From: Solibacillus isronensis
GTDB taxonomy: Bacteria; Bacillota; Bacilli; Bacillales_A; Planococcaceae
NCBI RefSeq assembly: GCF_023715405.1
Contig: NZ_JAMBOC010000004.1
Coordinates: 62,001 to 126,000 of the forward strand
Direction of reading: 5' to 3'
DNA length: 64,000 nucleotides
The notes under the pieces were generated by a model. The model had not been told where the DNA came from. It searched no databases and worked only from the letters and a program-made list of their open reading frames with translations. The number at the start of each line of letters is the position of its first letter. The first letter of the stretch is position 1. The translations under genes were made by a program, and so were the position numbers. Below, one piece after another: positions 52,162-59,922 of the stretch.

Positions 52162-53115
52162 CTACTCAAATACTGCTACTAAACGACCTTTTACTTCATG
52201 ATTTTTCAGTTTCTCGATACCTTTGTCGACTTCTCCAAATGGAATAGTAATCAGATTCGGACTCATTTTACCAGTAGAGAAGCAATCATATACTCCTTGT
52301 AAGTCTTCTACCGATCCACCATTGCTTCCTAAAAGTTTAATTTCTTTTGTAATCATTAAATACGTATTGATATTGGATTCCAGTTTCCCCATACCAACAA
52401 TTACAACTGTGCCTTGTACTTTTACAGCTTCCAATGCATCAGACGTTGTTTGTCCAAAACCGGCAAAGTCAACAATGACATCACATTCAGCTTCTTTCAT
52501 CTCTAAAATCGTATCGTAAACTTTATGGGCACCCAGTTCATCAGCAAGTTTACGCGCATCTGGAGAAACATCGGTTGCATATACTTCACACCCTTTAATT
52601 AATGCCATTTGTAAAGCAAATTGTCCAAGTCCGCCGATTCCGATGATTCCTAATTTTGTACCTTCTTTCGCTTGCCCGATACTAAAAAGAGCACGATAAG
52701 CGGTGATACCGGCATCTGTTGAAGCTGCACCTTCTACAAAGGAAACGCCTTCAGGGATAATTACACATTGATGCTCAGGAACACGCACTTTTTCCGCATA
52801 ACCACCATCATAGTTATATCCGGCAGTTACTTTCGTTGCTCTATCCATCGGGTTAACGCCAACACGGTCCCCGACTTTAATGTTTTTCACACCTTCACCA
52901 ACTTCAATCACTACCCCGGCGAACTCATGCCCCATAATAACAGGCCCATTAGGGAAAAGTGGCATCCAGCCTGGATCCTGCAATGCCGCTACATCTGAGT
53001 GGCATAGTCCAGCAGCTTTCACATCAATTACAACATGACCCGGTATTGCTTTTGGATCTTCTTTCTCAATCAATTCTAATGGTTTATTTGTACCTGAAAA
53101 TAACCAGCCTTTCAC
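52162..53115 (-). CDS. zinc-type alcohol dehydrogenase-like protein without structural-zinc loop
   Basis: 317 residues from a GTG with GGGAGG upstream. MDR fold: the catalytic-zinc residues Cys in AAGLCHSDVAAL and GHEFAGVV, then VGDRVGV. The four-Cys structural-zinc loop normally found at about residue 95 is missing (NPMDRATKVTAGYNYDGGYAEKV). The Rossmann motif is GIIGIGGLGQFALQMAL. Oxidises or reduces an alcohol/aldehyde with NAD(P)(H). Monocistronic. Confidence 0.85.
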   Translation of the reverse strand: MKGWLFSGTNKPLELIEKEDPKAIPGHVVIDVKAAGLCHSDVAALQDPGWMPLFPNGPVIMGHEFAGVVIEVGEGVKNIKVGDRVGVNPMDRATKVTAGYNYDGGYAEKVRVPEHQCVIIPEGVSFVEGAASTDAGITAYRALFSIGQAKEGTKLGIIGIGGLGQFALQMALIKGCEVYATDVSPDARKLADELGAHKVYDTILEMKEAECDVIVDFAGFGQTTSDALEAVKVQGTVVIVGMGKLESNINTYLMITKEIKLLGSNGGSVEDLQGVYDCFSTGKMSPNLITIPFGEVDKGIEKLKNHEVKGRLVAVFE

Positions 53116-53165
53116 AAAATCGCCTCCCAATATTCAGTTCCATCCTAGAATACCCTCTTCATTTC

Positions 53166-53185
53166 AAATCAAATCAAATCAAATC
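53166..53185. repeat. short tandem repeat (AAATC)4
   Basis: Four exact AAATC units between the alcohol dehydrogenase start and the Asn/Gln-rich gene's terminator. Not in a gene; may vary in number between strains. Confidence 0.75.
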
Positions 53186-53227
53186 AACCTTTTTTATAGC
53201 ACGTAAACCGATTCCAGCAGACGTAAA

Positions 53228-53262
53228 AAAAACCAAACCCCAAAAATATTGGGGCTAGGCTT
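53228..53262 (-). terminator. terminator of the Asn/Gln-rich gene
   Basis: On the minus strand GCCCC / GGGGT and outer AAGCC / GGTTT-type pairs, with a T8 tract (A8 at 53,224-53,231). Directly after the gene's stop. Confidence 0.65.
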
Positions 53263-53271
53263 TAGAATATC

Positions 53272-53469
53272 TTAACAGTCTTTATTATTCTGTTTTTGGT
53301 TTTTATTACGATTTTGATTTTGATTTTGATTTTGATTTTGATTTTGGTTAAAGTTTACTTCCTGAGCAAATTCTTCTCTGTTTGCTCGTGGTCTGTTAGC
53401 ATTTTGATTTTGGTTCTGCTGTTTTTTGTTATCCTGAGTTTTATTGTTTTTATGTTTATTGTTACCCAT
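53272..53469 (-). CDS. Asn/Gln/Lys-rich small protein with (NQ)n repeat, SASP-like
   Basis: 65 residues, ATG behind GGAGGTGAG. Composition is extreme: Asn and Gln form most of it, with a run of six Gln-Asn dipeptides encoded by an exact (CAAAAT)6 repeat. The NREEFAQEVN segment recalls the EFAxE motif of gamma-type small acid-soluble spore proteins, and low-complexity Gln/Asn is typical for them. Otherwise no domain. Probably a spore protein; confidence is moderate because sequence is mostly repeat. Confidence 0.55.
   Translation of the reverse strand: MGNNKHKNNKTQDNKKQQNQNQNANRPRANREEFAQEVNFNQNQNQNQNQNQNRNKNQKQNNKDC
53311..53346. repeat. hexanucleotide tandem repeat (ATTTTG)6 inside a gene
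   Basis: Six exact copies in the plus strand, reading (CAAAAT)6 = (Gln-Asn)6 in the minus gene. Gain or loss of a unit adds or removes two residues without shifting the frame. Confidence 0.9.
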
Positions 53470-53713
53470 TTCAACTCACCTCCACTAACAGTGTGTGTGG
53501 AAAGTAAATTTCTATCCCATTGTTTATCTAAAAGCTTTGCTGTAAATTTCACGCAGTTCGGTTGCGTTATCTTGCCAATTTGTCGCTTCCCCATTGAATC
53601 TAATATGAAATCCTCTCGAACACTTTCACAAACGCCGATGCGGATGAGTATGCTAATAAAAAAGCCCAAATTCATATTACTATTGAATCTAAAAGTTGAG
53701 AGGAATGGTATGA
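53470..53713. other. intergenic region between Asn/Gln-rich and 229-aa genes
   Basis: About 240 bases, no clear promoter. A direct repeat TTGAATCTAA occurs at about 53,593 and 53,684 on the plus strand. On the minus strand open frames exist, but without a usual start and site. Confidence 0.4.
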
Positions 53714-54403
53714 GTGTATCCTTTTTATACAAATGGTTTTACTTATCCGCTTAGCGCTTCCTATGCGCAACCCTTTTCCCAATATACTGCACCGCTTCGT
53801 CATTTTTTAACTCGGCAACAGAGCAATCTTGATCAGCGTTGTATAAGTAAAACAGAGGCAGACTATATGGCAATGAATCGATTACTTTGGATGGAGCATG
53901 TCAATTGGACCAGAATGACGATTATTAGCATTGTGTTCCAATTGCCTGATTTACCATTTGTCCAAAAGCGCCTCCTGCAAAACGCAACTGACTTAGGCAA
54001 TTGTCTGCGCCCATTTTATGGCGACCAAATTGCGGATTACTACGCTAAGCTTATTCAAGCTCACCTAGTAATTGCTGCCGAACTTGTAACAGCTGCAGTC
54101 AAAGGAGATACAAACACGGTGAATGCTAAAGAAAAAGAATGGTATAAAAATGCGGATGACATTGTTTTATTTTTAAGCAATCTAAATCCATACTTATATA
54201 AAGATGCACTGCAGGAAATGTTCTATAAACATTTAGAGTTAACTAAAAAAGAAGCCGTGACAATGATTCAAAAAGATTATCAAACGGATATTGAATTGTT
54301 TGATGAAATTGAAGCCGAGGCATTGGCTATGTCCGATATGATCGCATCAGCAATTGTAATGCAATTCTTTTACCGATTTATGTGTCCACACAACTCTTAT
54401 TAA
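53714..54403 (+). CDS. conserved hypothetical helical protein
   Basis: 229 residues from a GTG with AGAGG ten bases upstream. Tyr/Phe/Pro-rich start (YPFYTNGFTYPLSASYAQPF), then an almost fully helical body: MNRLLWMEHVNWTRMTIISIVFQLPDLPFVQKRLLQNATDLGNCLRPFYG, LIQAHLVIAAELVTAAVKGD, EKEWYKNADDIVLFLSNLNPY. Similar proteins of about 200 aa are found in Bacilli. No function is known to me. A short leader-ORF unit follows. Confidence 0.65.
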   Translation: MYPFYTNGFTYPLSASYAQPFSQYTAPLRHFLTRQQSNLDQRCISKTEADYMAMNRLLWMEHVNWTRMTIISIVFQLPDLPFVQKRLLQNATDLGNCLRPFYGDQIADYYAKLIQAHLVIAAELVTAAVKGDTNTVNAKEKEWYKNADDIVLFLSNLNPYLYKDALQEMFYKHLELTKKEAVTMIQKDYQTDIELFDEIEAEALAMSDMIASAIVMQFFYRFMCPHNSY

Positions 54404-54458
54404 TAACACAACATTTAATGTATAATTAAAATAAATATTTTAACCAGGAGTGACTGAT

Positions 54459-54503
54459 ATGAACCTTAACAAAATATTTATTGCCATCATACTCAGCCTG
54501 TAA
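54459..54503 (+). CDS. putative 14-aa leader peptide
   Basis: MNLNKIFIAIILSL, with AGGAGTGA seven bases before the ATG; TATAAT lies at 54,421-54,426. Its stop codon lies within the first arm of a perfect 12-bp inverted repeat. This arrangement suggests that ribosome position on the leader affects the hairpin and the next gene, but there is no T-run after it, so a translation-coupling or RNA-stability switch is more likely than classic attenuation. Confidence 0.45.
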   Translation: MNLNKIFIAIILSL

Positions 54504-54542
54504 CGGTCCAATTTATTCTTTGGGGGACTTTTACAGGCTGAG
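54492..54542 (+). promoter_or_regulatory. leader hairpin with perfect 12-bp arms
   Basis: CTCAGCCTGTAA (54,492-54,503) / TTACAGGCTGAG (54,531-54,542), inner GTCC / GGAC. The left arm includes the leader ORF's last codons and stop. The AAGGAG of the next gene lies 10 bases downstream. Confidence 0.65.
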
Positions 54543-54566
54543 CCCTAACCCAAGGAGTTGATGGTA

Positions 54567-54827
54567 ATGAAACCACATACTAAAAATCGTAGTCGAGCCT
54601 ATTTTCGACATCAGCGTGAAAGAGTCATTCAACGGAAACTTAAAATTGCGAAACAAATTGGATGGCATGCTCGCTATACCGGATATTTTGCAAAAGGGAA
54701 AATTCACTGTTCATGTTGGATGTGTTCTCAAAAAACGAAAATAGATGGATTTCCCCATTCACAAATCACTCAATTAGAACGCTTGAACAATCAATTATCC
54801 GAACACTATAAGGAATATCAAGATTAA
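54567..54827 (+). CDS. small HCSC-motif (Cys/His) protein
   Basis: 86 residues from the ATG nine bases after AAGGAG (two earlier starts are too close to the site). Basic N-terminus (KNRSRAYFRHQRERVIQRKLKIAK), then AKGKIHCSCWMCSQKTK with three Cys and a His, a zinc-knuckle-like motif, and a polar C-terminal helix. Related short HCSC proteins are widespread in Firmicutes with no assigned role; RNA binding is plausible from charge. Preceded by a leader ORF and hairpin. Confidence 0.65.
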   Translation: MKPHTKNRSRAYFRHQRERVIQRKLKIAKQIGWHARYTGYFAKGKIHCSCWMCSQKTKIDGFPHSQITQLERLNNQLSEHYKEYQD

Positions 54828-54836
54828 GAATTTTTA

Positions 54837-54867
54837 GGCAGGAGGAATTTATTCCCCCTGTCTTTTT
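54837..54867 (+). terminator. rho-independent terminator
   Basis: GGCAGGAGGAAT / ATTCCCCCTGTC stem (one mismatch, one G-T) with TTTTTC tail, ten bases after the HCSC gene. Confidence 0.85.
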
Positions 54868-55123
54868 CATATGATTTTTTTAACCTCCCCCCAAAAAACG
54901 AATAGCTCCTTGCGGGAATTCCATAAGTCCCCTTACATTTGATTTAAATACTATAGAAGACTGCTCGTATATTTTTATACTCGGTATTCCTTTGCTGCTG
55001 CGAGCTAATTTATTTTATATCTTTCCGCTATCCAAATTCGAATAAGACATATGACTTGTCAACCATTGACTAATCAACTAAAATAAAAACCTATTCTAAT
55101 TTCGATAAAGAAGGGTGAAAAAA
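54868..55123. other. intergenic region before the nitroreductase gene
   Basis: Contains TTGTCA and TTGACT near 55,056-55,072 (with an imperfect TTGACTAATCAA palindrome) but no exactly spaced -10. The palindrome might be a MarR operator for the downstream YdgJ-like regulator; weak evidence. Confidence 0.35.
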
Positions 55124-55753
55124 ATGTCACAACAAAAATCAGCTTTAGAAAAATTAATGGATGAACGTAAATCGGTTCGTAAATATGAATCTGGTGTTGC
55201 GATTCCTCGCGAGACAATTCAACATATACTTCAACAGGCAACAACAGCTCCATCATCAAGTAACCTGCAGCCTTGGCGCTTCCTTGTTATTGACGATCAG
55301 GAGCAAAAGAAAGAGTTGCGCATCGCTGGATTTAATCAGGAACAAATCGAAACATCCTCTGCAATTATTGCAGTCATTGGCGATATCGAAATGTATAAAA
55401 ATGCCAAGCAAATTAATGATTTAAATGTTGAGTTAGGCTATATGCCACGTGAAATTGCAGATATGATGATTTCAAATTCCGAAGCATCGTACAGCAATTT
55501 TTCTGATGCTGAACGCAGTAATATTGCACATTTGGATTCAGGTTTAATTTCTATGCAAATCGTACTTTTAGCGAAGGATATGGGCTATGACACAGTAATA
55601 ATGGGCGGCTTTGATAAAGCTGCATTCGCTAAAAGATATGAGCTGCCTGCCAATGAGGTGCCGATGATTTTAATTGCTATCGGAAAGGCTGCTATGCCAG
55701 CTCGTAATTCATCACGCTTACCATTCGAACAAATTATTCGTTTCTCTAGCTAA
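55124..55753 (+). CDS. ydgI: nitroreductase family protein (YdgI-like)
   Basis: 209 residues, ATG after AAGGGTG. FMN nitroreductase: MDERKSVRKYESGV, TTAPSSSNLQPWRFLVID, IIMGGFDKAAFAKRYELP and ILIAIGKAA. Length and the pairing with a MarR gene directly behind it correspond to B. subtilis ydgI-ydgJ. It reduces quinones, flavins or nitroaromatics with NAD(P)H. Confidence 0.85.
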   Translation: MSQQKSALEKLMDERKSVRKYESGVAIPRETIQHILQQATTAPSSSNLQPWRFLVIDDQEQKKELRIAGFNQEQIETSSAIIAVIGDIEMYKNAKQINDLNVELGYMPREIADMMISNSEASYSNFSDAERSNIAHLDSGLISMQIVLLAKDMGYDTVIMGGFDKAAFAKRYELPANEVPMILIAIGKAAMPARNSSRLPFEQIIRFSS

Positions 55754-55878
55754 TGGACTTATAGGGTCCTTTGCCTGACATGTTCAATTGAAATTTTTTT
55801 GACTTTATCCGAATGAACGGAAATGCTACCATATAGGGATACTTGGAACGAAGAGCAATCAATGTAAGGAGGTATAGT

Positions 55879-56307
55879 ATGGAAGTTTGTTTGGATGATA
55901 AAAAACAGATGATCATGATGTTAAAAAGATTAGACCGTCATGTAACGCAAATATTTGAAAAAAGAACAGAAGTCAGTTTAACGAGATATGAAATATTAGT
56001 TTCTTTATTAAAAAAAGGAAGCGTTTCTCAAAAGGTTCTGCAACAATCCTTAGCTATCGATCAATCTGCAATTACGCGCCATTTAAAGCTGCTTGAAGAA
56101 CAGCAATATGTAGAACGACAACGCAATGCAAAAAACAACCGAGAAGTTCTTGTAACGATTACCGATAAAGGACGAGCATTACTTGAAGGTTGCACAATGT
56201 TTAAAGATCAATTTCTGAATGACCTTTATGAAGATTTTTCAGATAGCGAATTACAGCAGCTTAAACAGTTTCTTACGCGCTTAAACCATAATGTAGAGAA
56301 GCTTTAA
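55879..56307 (+). CDS. ydgJ: MarR-family transcriptional regulator (YdgJ-like)
   Basis: 142 residues from the ATG behind AAGGAGG. Winged helix: LVSLLKKGSVSQKVLQQSLAIDQSAITRHLKLLEEQQYVERQRNAKNNREVLVTITDKGRALLEG. It follows the nitroreductase gene by 125 bp with its own upstream palindrome TTCAATTGAA (about 55,783-55,792). It likely represses the pair and senses a redox-active compound. Confidence 0.83.
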   Translation: MEVCLDDKKQMIMMLKRLDRHVTQIFEKRTEVSLTRYEILVSLLKKGSVSQKVLQQSLAIDQSAITRHLKLLEEQQYVERQRNAKNNREVLVTITDKGRALLEGCTMFKDQFLNDLYEDFSDSELQQLKQFLTRLNHNVEKL

Positions 56308-56327
56308 TCGTTGCATAATAATAAAAT

Positions 56328-56370
56328 AAGAAGAACGATTTTCTGTATCCAGGAAATCGTTCTTCTTTTA
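56328..56370. terminator. rho-independent terminator
   Basis: AAGAAGAACGATTT / AAATCGTTCTTCTT with loop, T-tail TTTATT after it. Behind the MarR gene. Confidence 0.85.
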
Positions 56371-56437
56371 TTGCTCTCATAACCCTTTCTACTACTGGCG
56401 TTTCCAATAAATTAACGTAATTACGGATGATTTTAAA

Positions 56438-56465
56438 TGAGAATGTTTATCATCTGTGATATACT
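56438..56465 (+). promoter_or_regulatory. Fur box and -10 of the flavin reductase gene
   Basis: TGAGAATGTTTATCA (56,438-56,452) matches the Fur 7-1-7 consensus TGATAATnATTATCA at 12 of 14. TATACT (56,460-56,465) with an extended TGA just before it is the likely -10, so the box covers the -35. Fur-Fe would repress. Confidence 0.6.
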
Positions 56466-56507
56466 ATAACTATAAAGAAAATAAGCATTATTTAAGGAGA
56501 ATGTTTT

Positions 56508-57224
56508 ATGCAAATATACTGGACGAAAATAAACAAAATTATTGATGAAACAACAGAAGTTAAAACGTTTTTGCTCGACCTTCCTGAAGGCTTTACATGG
56601 GAAGAAGGTGCCCACACACACCTTGCATTAGAAGGTTTCAATGCTGGTGATCAGCCAAATAAAAGCTTAGTTCGTCATATGTCAATCTCCACGTTACCAA
56701 ATGAGCAGACTGTCGGGATTACAACTCGCATAAGAGAACTGTGCTCTGAATTTAAATCGATTTTAAGAAATCTAAAAGTCGGCGATAAAGTTGCACTATT
56801 TAAAATTCATTCAAATGTACCCCTGAAAAGAGAAGATAAAAATATTTATTTATTATCTTCCGGTGTAGGTCTTGCAACGTTCAGACCGCTTGTACTTACT
56901 TATTTGGAACGCCCTGATAACATCAATCGTATTCATTCTCTTAATATTGATTCAACAAAGAACTTCTTATTTACTGATGTTTTTGAATCTGCACCTGATA
57001 AAAATTTCACATCACAGTATGTTGATAATCGAAAAGATTACTATGAAGAAGCTAAAAAACTTGCTGCAGATCCGGACGGACTATTTTATGTTGTCGGCAG
57101 CGACGAGTTTATTATGCAAAACATTGACGTGTTGCGTGAGCAAGGAATCAAACCGGAACAAATTATCCTTGATAAACGTGAACGACAATTACCTAATTTC
57201 TTCCCGGTTGAATCTACAATTTAA
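56508..57224 (+). CDS. FAD-binding flavin/ferric-reductase-like oxidoreductase (FNR superfamily)
   Basis: 238 residues, ATG behind TAAGGAGAA. FNR-like: YWTKINKIIDETTEVKTFLLDLP, the flavin-binding RHMSIST (R-x-Y/M-S-type), GVGLATFRPLVLTYLE as the NAD(P) start and DPDGLFYVVGSDEFIMQ. Under a Fur box, it is best read as an iron-responsive reductase that releases iron from a siderophore or reduces flavin. Partner transport genes are not in this window. Confidence 0.78.
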   Translation: MQIYWTKINKIIDETTEVKTFLLDLPEGFTWEEGAHTHLALEGFNAGDQPNKSLVRHMSISTLPNEQTVGITTRIRELCSEFKSILRNLKVGDKVALFKIHSNVPLKREDKNIYLLSSGVGLATFRPLVLTYLERPDNINRIHSLNIDSTKNFLFTDVFESAPDKNFTSQYVDNRKDYYEEAKKLAADPDGLFYVVGSDEFIMQNIDVLREQGIKPEQIILDKRERQLPNFFPVESTI

Positions 57225-57235
57225 TTAATTATATG

Positions 57236-57285
57236 AAACGGGGCTATCCGAAAAAGTATTCTGCTTTTCGGATAACCCCGTTTTT
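57236..57285. terminator. bidirectional rho-independent terminator
   Basis: AAACGGGG-C-TATCCGAAAA / TTTTCGGATA-A-CCCCGTTT with a 10-nt loop, T5 after it. Long stem, between convergent genes. Confidence 0.9.
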
Positions 57286-57309
57286 AATATTCTATAGATT
57301 TTTTATAGT

Positions 57310-59568
57310 TTACTTTAAATATTCCGCAAAGAAGTCTACCAATGCGTTATAAAATTCAATTCGGTTTTCTTCATTTGCAAAGCCGTGTCCTTCATTATCT
57401 TTTACCATATACTCAACTTCCACACCTCTATTTTTAAGTGCCTGTACGATTTGGTCTGATTCTTGTTTATTCACACGTGGATCATTCGCCCCTTGTGCTA
57501 CAAATAAAGGTGTTTTGATTTTATCGACATGGAAAACCGGTGAAGCAGCTTTTAACAGTTCCTTATCTTTTTCAGGGTGGCCTACACGCTCATAGAACAT
57601 ATTTCGTTGTGTTTCCCAATATGGAGGGATTGTTTCCAGTAATGTAAAGATGTTTGAAACCCCTACATAATCAACAGCTGCGGCATATAAGTCTGGTGTG
57701 AATGTTATACCGGCCAAAGTTGCATACCCCCCAAAGGAAGCACCGTAAATACCGATTTTTTCTGCATCAGCAATGCCTAAATCAATTGCCCATTGAACCC
57801 CATCTGTAATATCATCCTGAATTTTTAATCCCCATTGTTTGTTGCCCGCTTCAAGGAAATCTTTACCGTAGCCTGTGGATGATCTAAAGTTCACTTGAAG
57901 AACTGCATAGCCTTGATTAGCTAATAACTGTACTTCATTATTAAAGCCCCACATATCACGTGCCCATGGTCCACCATGCGGAATGACAACTAACGGTAAA
58001 TTTTCAGCTATTTTATTTTTTGGTAGTGTTAAATAACCATGGATTATTAGACCGTCTCTCGCTTCATAGGAAATAGAACGCATCTCCGCTAAATTACCAG
58101 CATCCAACCATGAGCCTAACTCTGCTAATAATGTCATTGTTTCTGTTTCAGCGTCATAATAATAATACTTTCCATACACAGTATCGCTTGAAACACTTAC
58201 GATAAATTTCGTCATTTCCTTATTGTAATCGTTAATCCCTAATTCACTTGAACTTACACCGAGTTGGTCTTTCATTTTATTGAAAAGATTTTCAAACTCG
58301 CTATCGAAGAAATTATAGTGAACTTTATCCGTGATATACGCAGCGTAAAGAAGTTGATCTTTTGTTGAGCTGTAAAGAGCCCCTGAAATATCTACGAGTG
58401 GATTTGAGAAAACTACTTCTTCTTTGCCCTCTAAATCATATTTTACTAGTGCCGCTTTATCTCGACCCTTATCAGATACGGCATAAATAGATTGATTGTC
58501 TCGAGAAAATCCTAGCGGTGAAACTGTTTCACCAGCATCAATCGAGATAAAGGGCTGGAACTCCTCTTCTTCTGTTTCACGATATAAAACAGCACCTACT
58601 ACACCGTCAGATGCTACAGCCATTCGAATTTGTCCATTGCTATCGGGAATCCAGCTTAAAATATTCCCAGGATTTTTTGCTACTAACTTTGTTGCACCTG
58701 TCTTTAAGTTTAATTTATAAACATCAAATACCGTTGCATCTTCTTTGTTCATCATGATTAAAATTTCATCTTCAACATCTTTTAAATAATCAATAGGAAG
58801 TACAACAACATTCGGGTACGGCGTTAAATCTTTTTCTTCTGCACCGTTAAATGTAGACGAGTAAATATGATAATTTTCGTCTCCCCCGTTATCCTTCAAA
58901 TAATACATACTATTATCTTTCCAGAAAAGCCCCGCAATATCTCGATCAGTTGTACTTGTTACTCGCACAGGCTCGCTCTCATCAGCCATGTTCTTTATAA
59001 ACACATTTAAGCGACTTTGCCATTCAGCAGCGTAAGCGATGTATTGGCCATCTGGAGACATTTGATAACCTAAACTACCGGGATTCCGCATAAAATCTTC
59101 GACAGAGATTTCCTGTACCCCTGTGTTATTAATATCTTTGTTTTGATATTGCTTTACATTACTAAACATTTTGGAAACCTTTGCTTTTGTAATCGGCTGG
59201 AAATCCGAAATACCTTTAAATAAGCCTAGTTTTTCAGCTGTTTTTCTATAATCATCGAGCGTTTCCTCATTTGTTTCTGCACCAAGTGCTTTTACTAAAA
59301 TAAGTGCAGACTGATTTTCAGTAATATAGTTGCTTGTATTTTCGAACTCATAATCACCAAGCCAATTTCCGATGACTTCTGCTCTCATATAGTCTGACGC
59401 ATGCTGAAATGTTAAAGCTGTGACAGCTTCTTCAAGAAAAGCATCAATGGTTACTCGTGACTCTTGACTTGCTGCTAACTCATTTGTAGAATTGTTTGCT
59501 AAAGCTGAAAATGGTAACGAGACTAATAATGACATCGTTAACATAACTGATAAAAAGGTTTTTTTCAC
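57310..59568 (-). CDS. secreted S9-family prolyl oligopeptidase-like peptidase
   Basis: 752 residues from a GTG with GGAGGGG upstream. Signal peptide MKKTFLSVMLTMSLLVSLPFSALAN. An N-terminal region to about residue 145 resembles an SLH-like or unrelated helical domain (TIDAFLEEAVTALTFQHASDYMRAEVIGNWLG). A WD/beta-propeller follows, then the alpha/beta hydrolase: IYGASFGGYATLAG with the nucleophile Ser (about 612), APSGANDPRVNKQE-type VAQGANDPRVN with the Asp and DNEGHGF with the His. It should cleave short peptides outside the cell. Confidence 0.87.
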   Translation of the reverse strand: MKKTFLSVMLTMSLLVSLPFSALANNSTNELAASQESRVTIDAFLEEAVTALTFQHASDYMRAEVIGNWLGDYEFENTSNYITENQSALILVKALGAETNEETLDDYRKTAEKLGLFKGISDFQPITKAKVSKMFSNVKQYQNKDINNTGVQEISVEDFMRNPGSLGYQMSPDGQYIAYAAEWQSRLNVFIKNMADESEPVRVTSTTDRDIAGLFWKDNSMYYLKDNGGDENYHIYSSTFNGAEEKDLTPYPNVVVLPIDYLKDVEDEILIMMNKEDATVFDVYKLNLKTGATKLVAKNPGNILSWIPDSNGQIRMAVASDGVVGAVLYRETEEEEFQPFISIDAGETVSPLGFSRDNQSIYAVSDKGRDKAALVKYDLEGKEEVVFSNPLVDISGALYSSTKDQLLYAAYITDKVHYNFFDSEFENLFNKMKDQLGVSSSELGINDYNKEMTKFIVSVSSDTVYGKYYYYDAETETMTLLAELGSWLDAGNLAEMRSISYEARDGLIIHGYLTLPKNKIAENLPLVVIPHGGPWARDMWGFNNEVQLLANQGYAVLQVNFRSSTGYGKDFLEAGNKQWGLKIQDDITDGVQWAIDLGIADAEKIGIYGASFGGYATLAGITFTPDLYAAAVDYVGVSNIFTLLETIPPYWETQRNMFYERVGHPEKDKELLKAASPVFHVDKIKTPLFVAQGANDPRVNKQESDQIVQALKNRGVEVEYMVKDNEGHGFANEENRIEFYNALVDFFAEYLK

Positions 59569-59697
59569 AATATCCCCTCCTTGATTAATATAAATTTAAT
59601 AATAACTCACAGAATTATTTATGTAACATATAATTCAAATTATTCAATATTTTTACATATTTATAAATTTAAATTCCATAACAATACATATTTTTGA

Positions 59698-59838
59698 AAC
59701 TTCTTTGTAGCACAAACGTATATTATTGATTTTCTCAAGTTTAGTGAAATAACAGGAGCATTCAAACATTTTAAAGAAGGTCACGCTCAAGGCAGCTGTT
59801 TTTCATCCCCATTTGTTATTATGCTTCCTGTAAATTAA
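59698..59838 (+). pseudogene. remnant of an MDR quinone oxidoreductase/alcohol dehydrogenase C-terminus
   Basis: A start-less 46-codon frame ends at TAA (59,836-59,838). Its middle part IIDFLKFSEITGAFKHFKEGHAQG closely follows the C-terminal motif of zinc/MDR oxidoreductases (VIDRVFxFxEIxxAHxxLExGHAxGKVV). The last part, SCFSSPFVIMLPVN, no longer fits. No upstream body is present. Judged from memory of the family, not a search. Confidence 0.45.
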
Positions 59839-59873
59839 TGATATTGACAAGTTATGTTTTCATTTTAAAACAA

Positions 59874-59910
59874 CAAAAAAGCCGAATGATGTAGTAGAAT
59901 CACTCAGCTT
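59874..59910 (-). terminator. terminator of the MerR gene
   Basis: On the minus strand AAGCTGAGTGAT / ATCATTCGGCTT (two G-T pairs) then TTTTTTG. It ends 12 bases after the MerR gene stop. Confidence 0.8.
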
Positions 59911-59922
59911 AATCTTTTAACG

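Larger units (their letters stand above)
59569..59922. other. intergenic region upstream of the S9 peptidase gene
   Basis: About 350 bases: the first part is AT-rich with no ORF, then a 46-codon open frame that looks like a fossil gene (59,698-59,838), then the terminator of the MerR gene. Confidence 0.5.

Noticed and set aside
53166..53346. possible CRISPR-like array
   Set aside because: The repeats are 5- and 6-base microsatellites without spacers.
53355..53732. 125-codon minus-strand ORF and a 33-codon frame ending FNGEATNWQDNATELREIY-like at 53,532
   Set aside because: The first overlaps the Asn/Gln gene in another frame. The second has no normal start codon. Neither has clear support.
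53296..53754. 152-codon plus-strand ORF antisense to the Asn/Gln gene
   Set aside because: It is the reverse reading of a low-complexity repeat (Ile/Leu run) and has no ribosome site.
59770..59830. 13-codon minus-strand ORF MGMKNSCLERDLL
   Set aside because: Opposite strand of the gene-fossil frame; weak site, no context.
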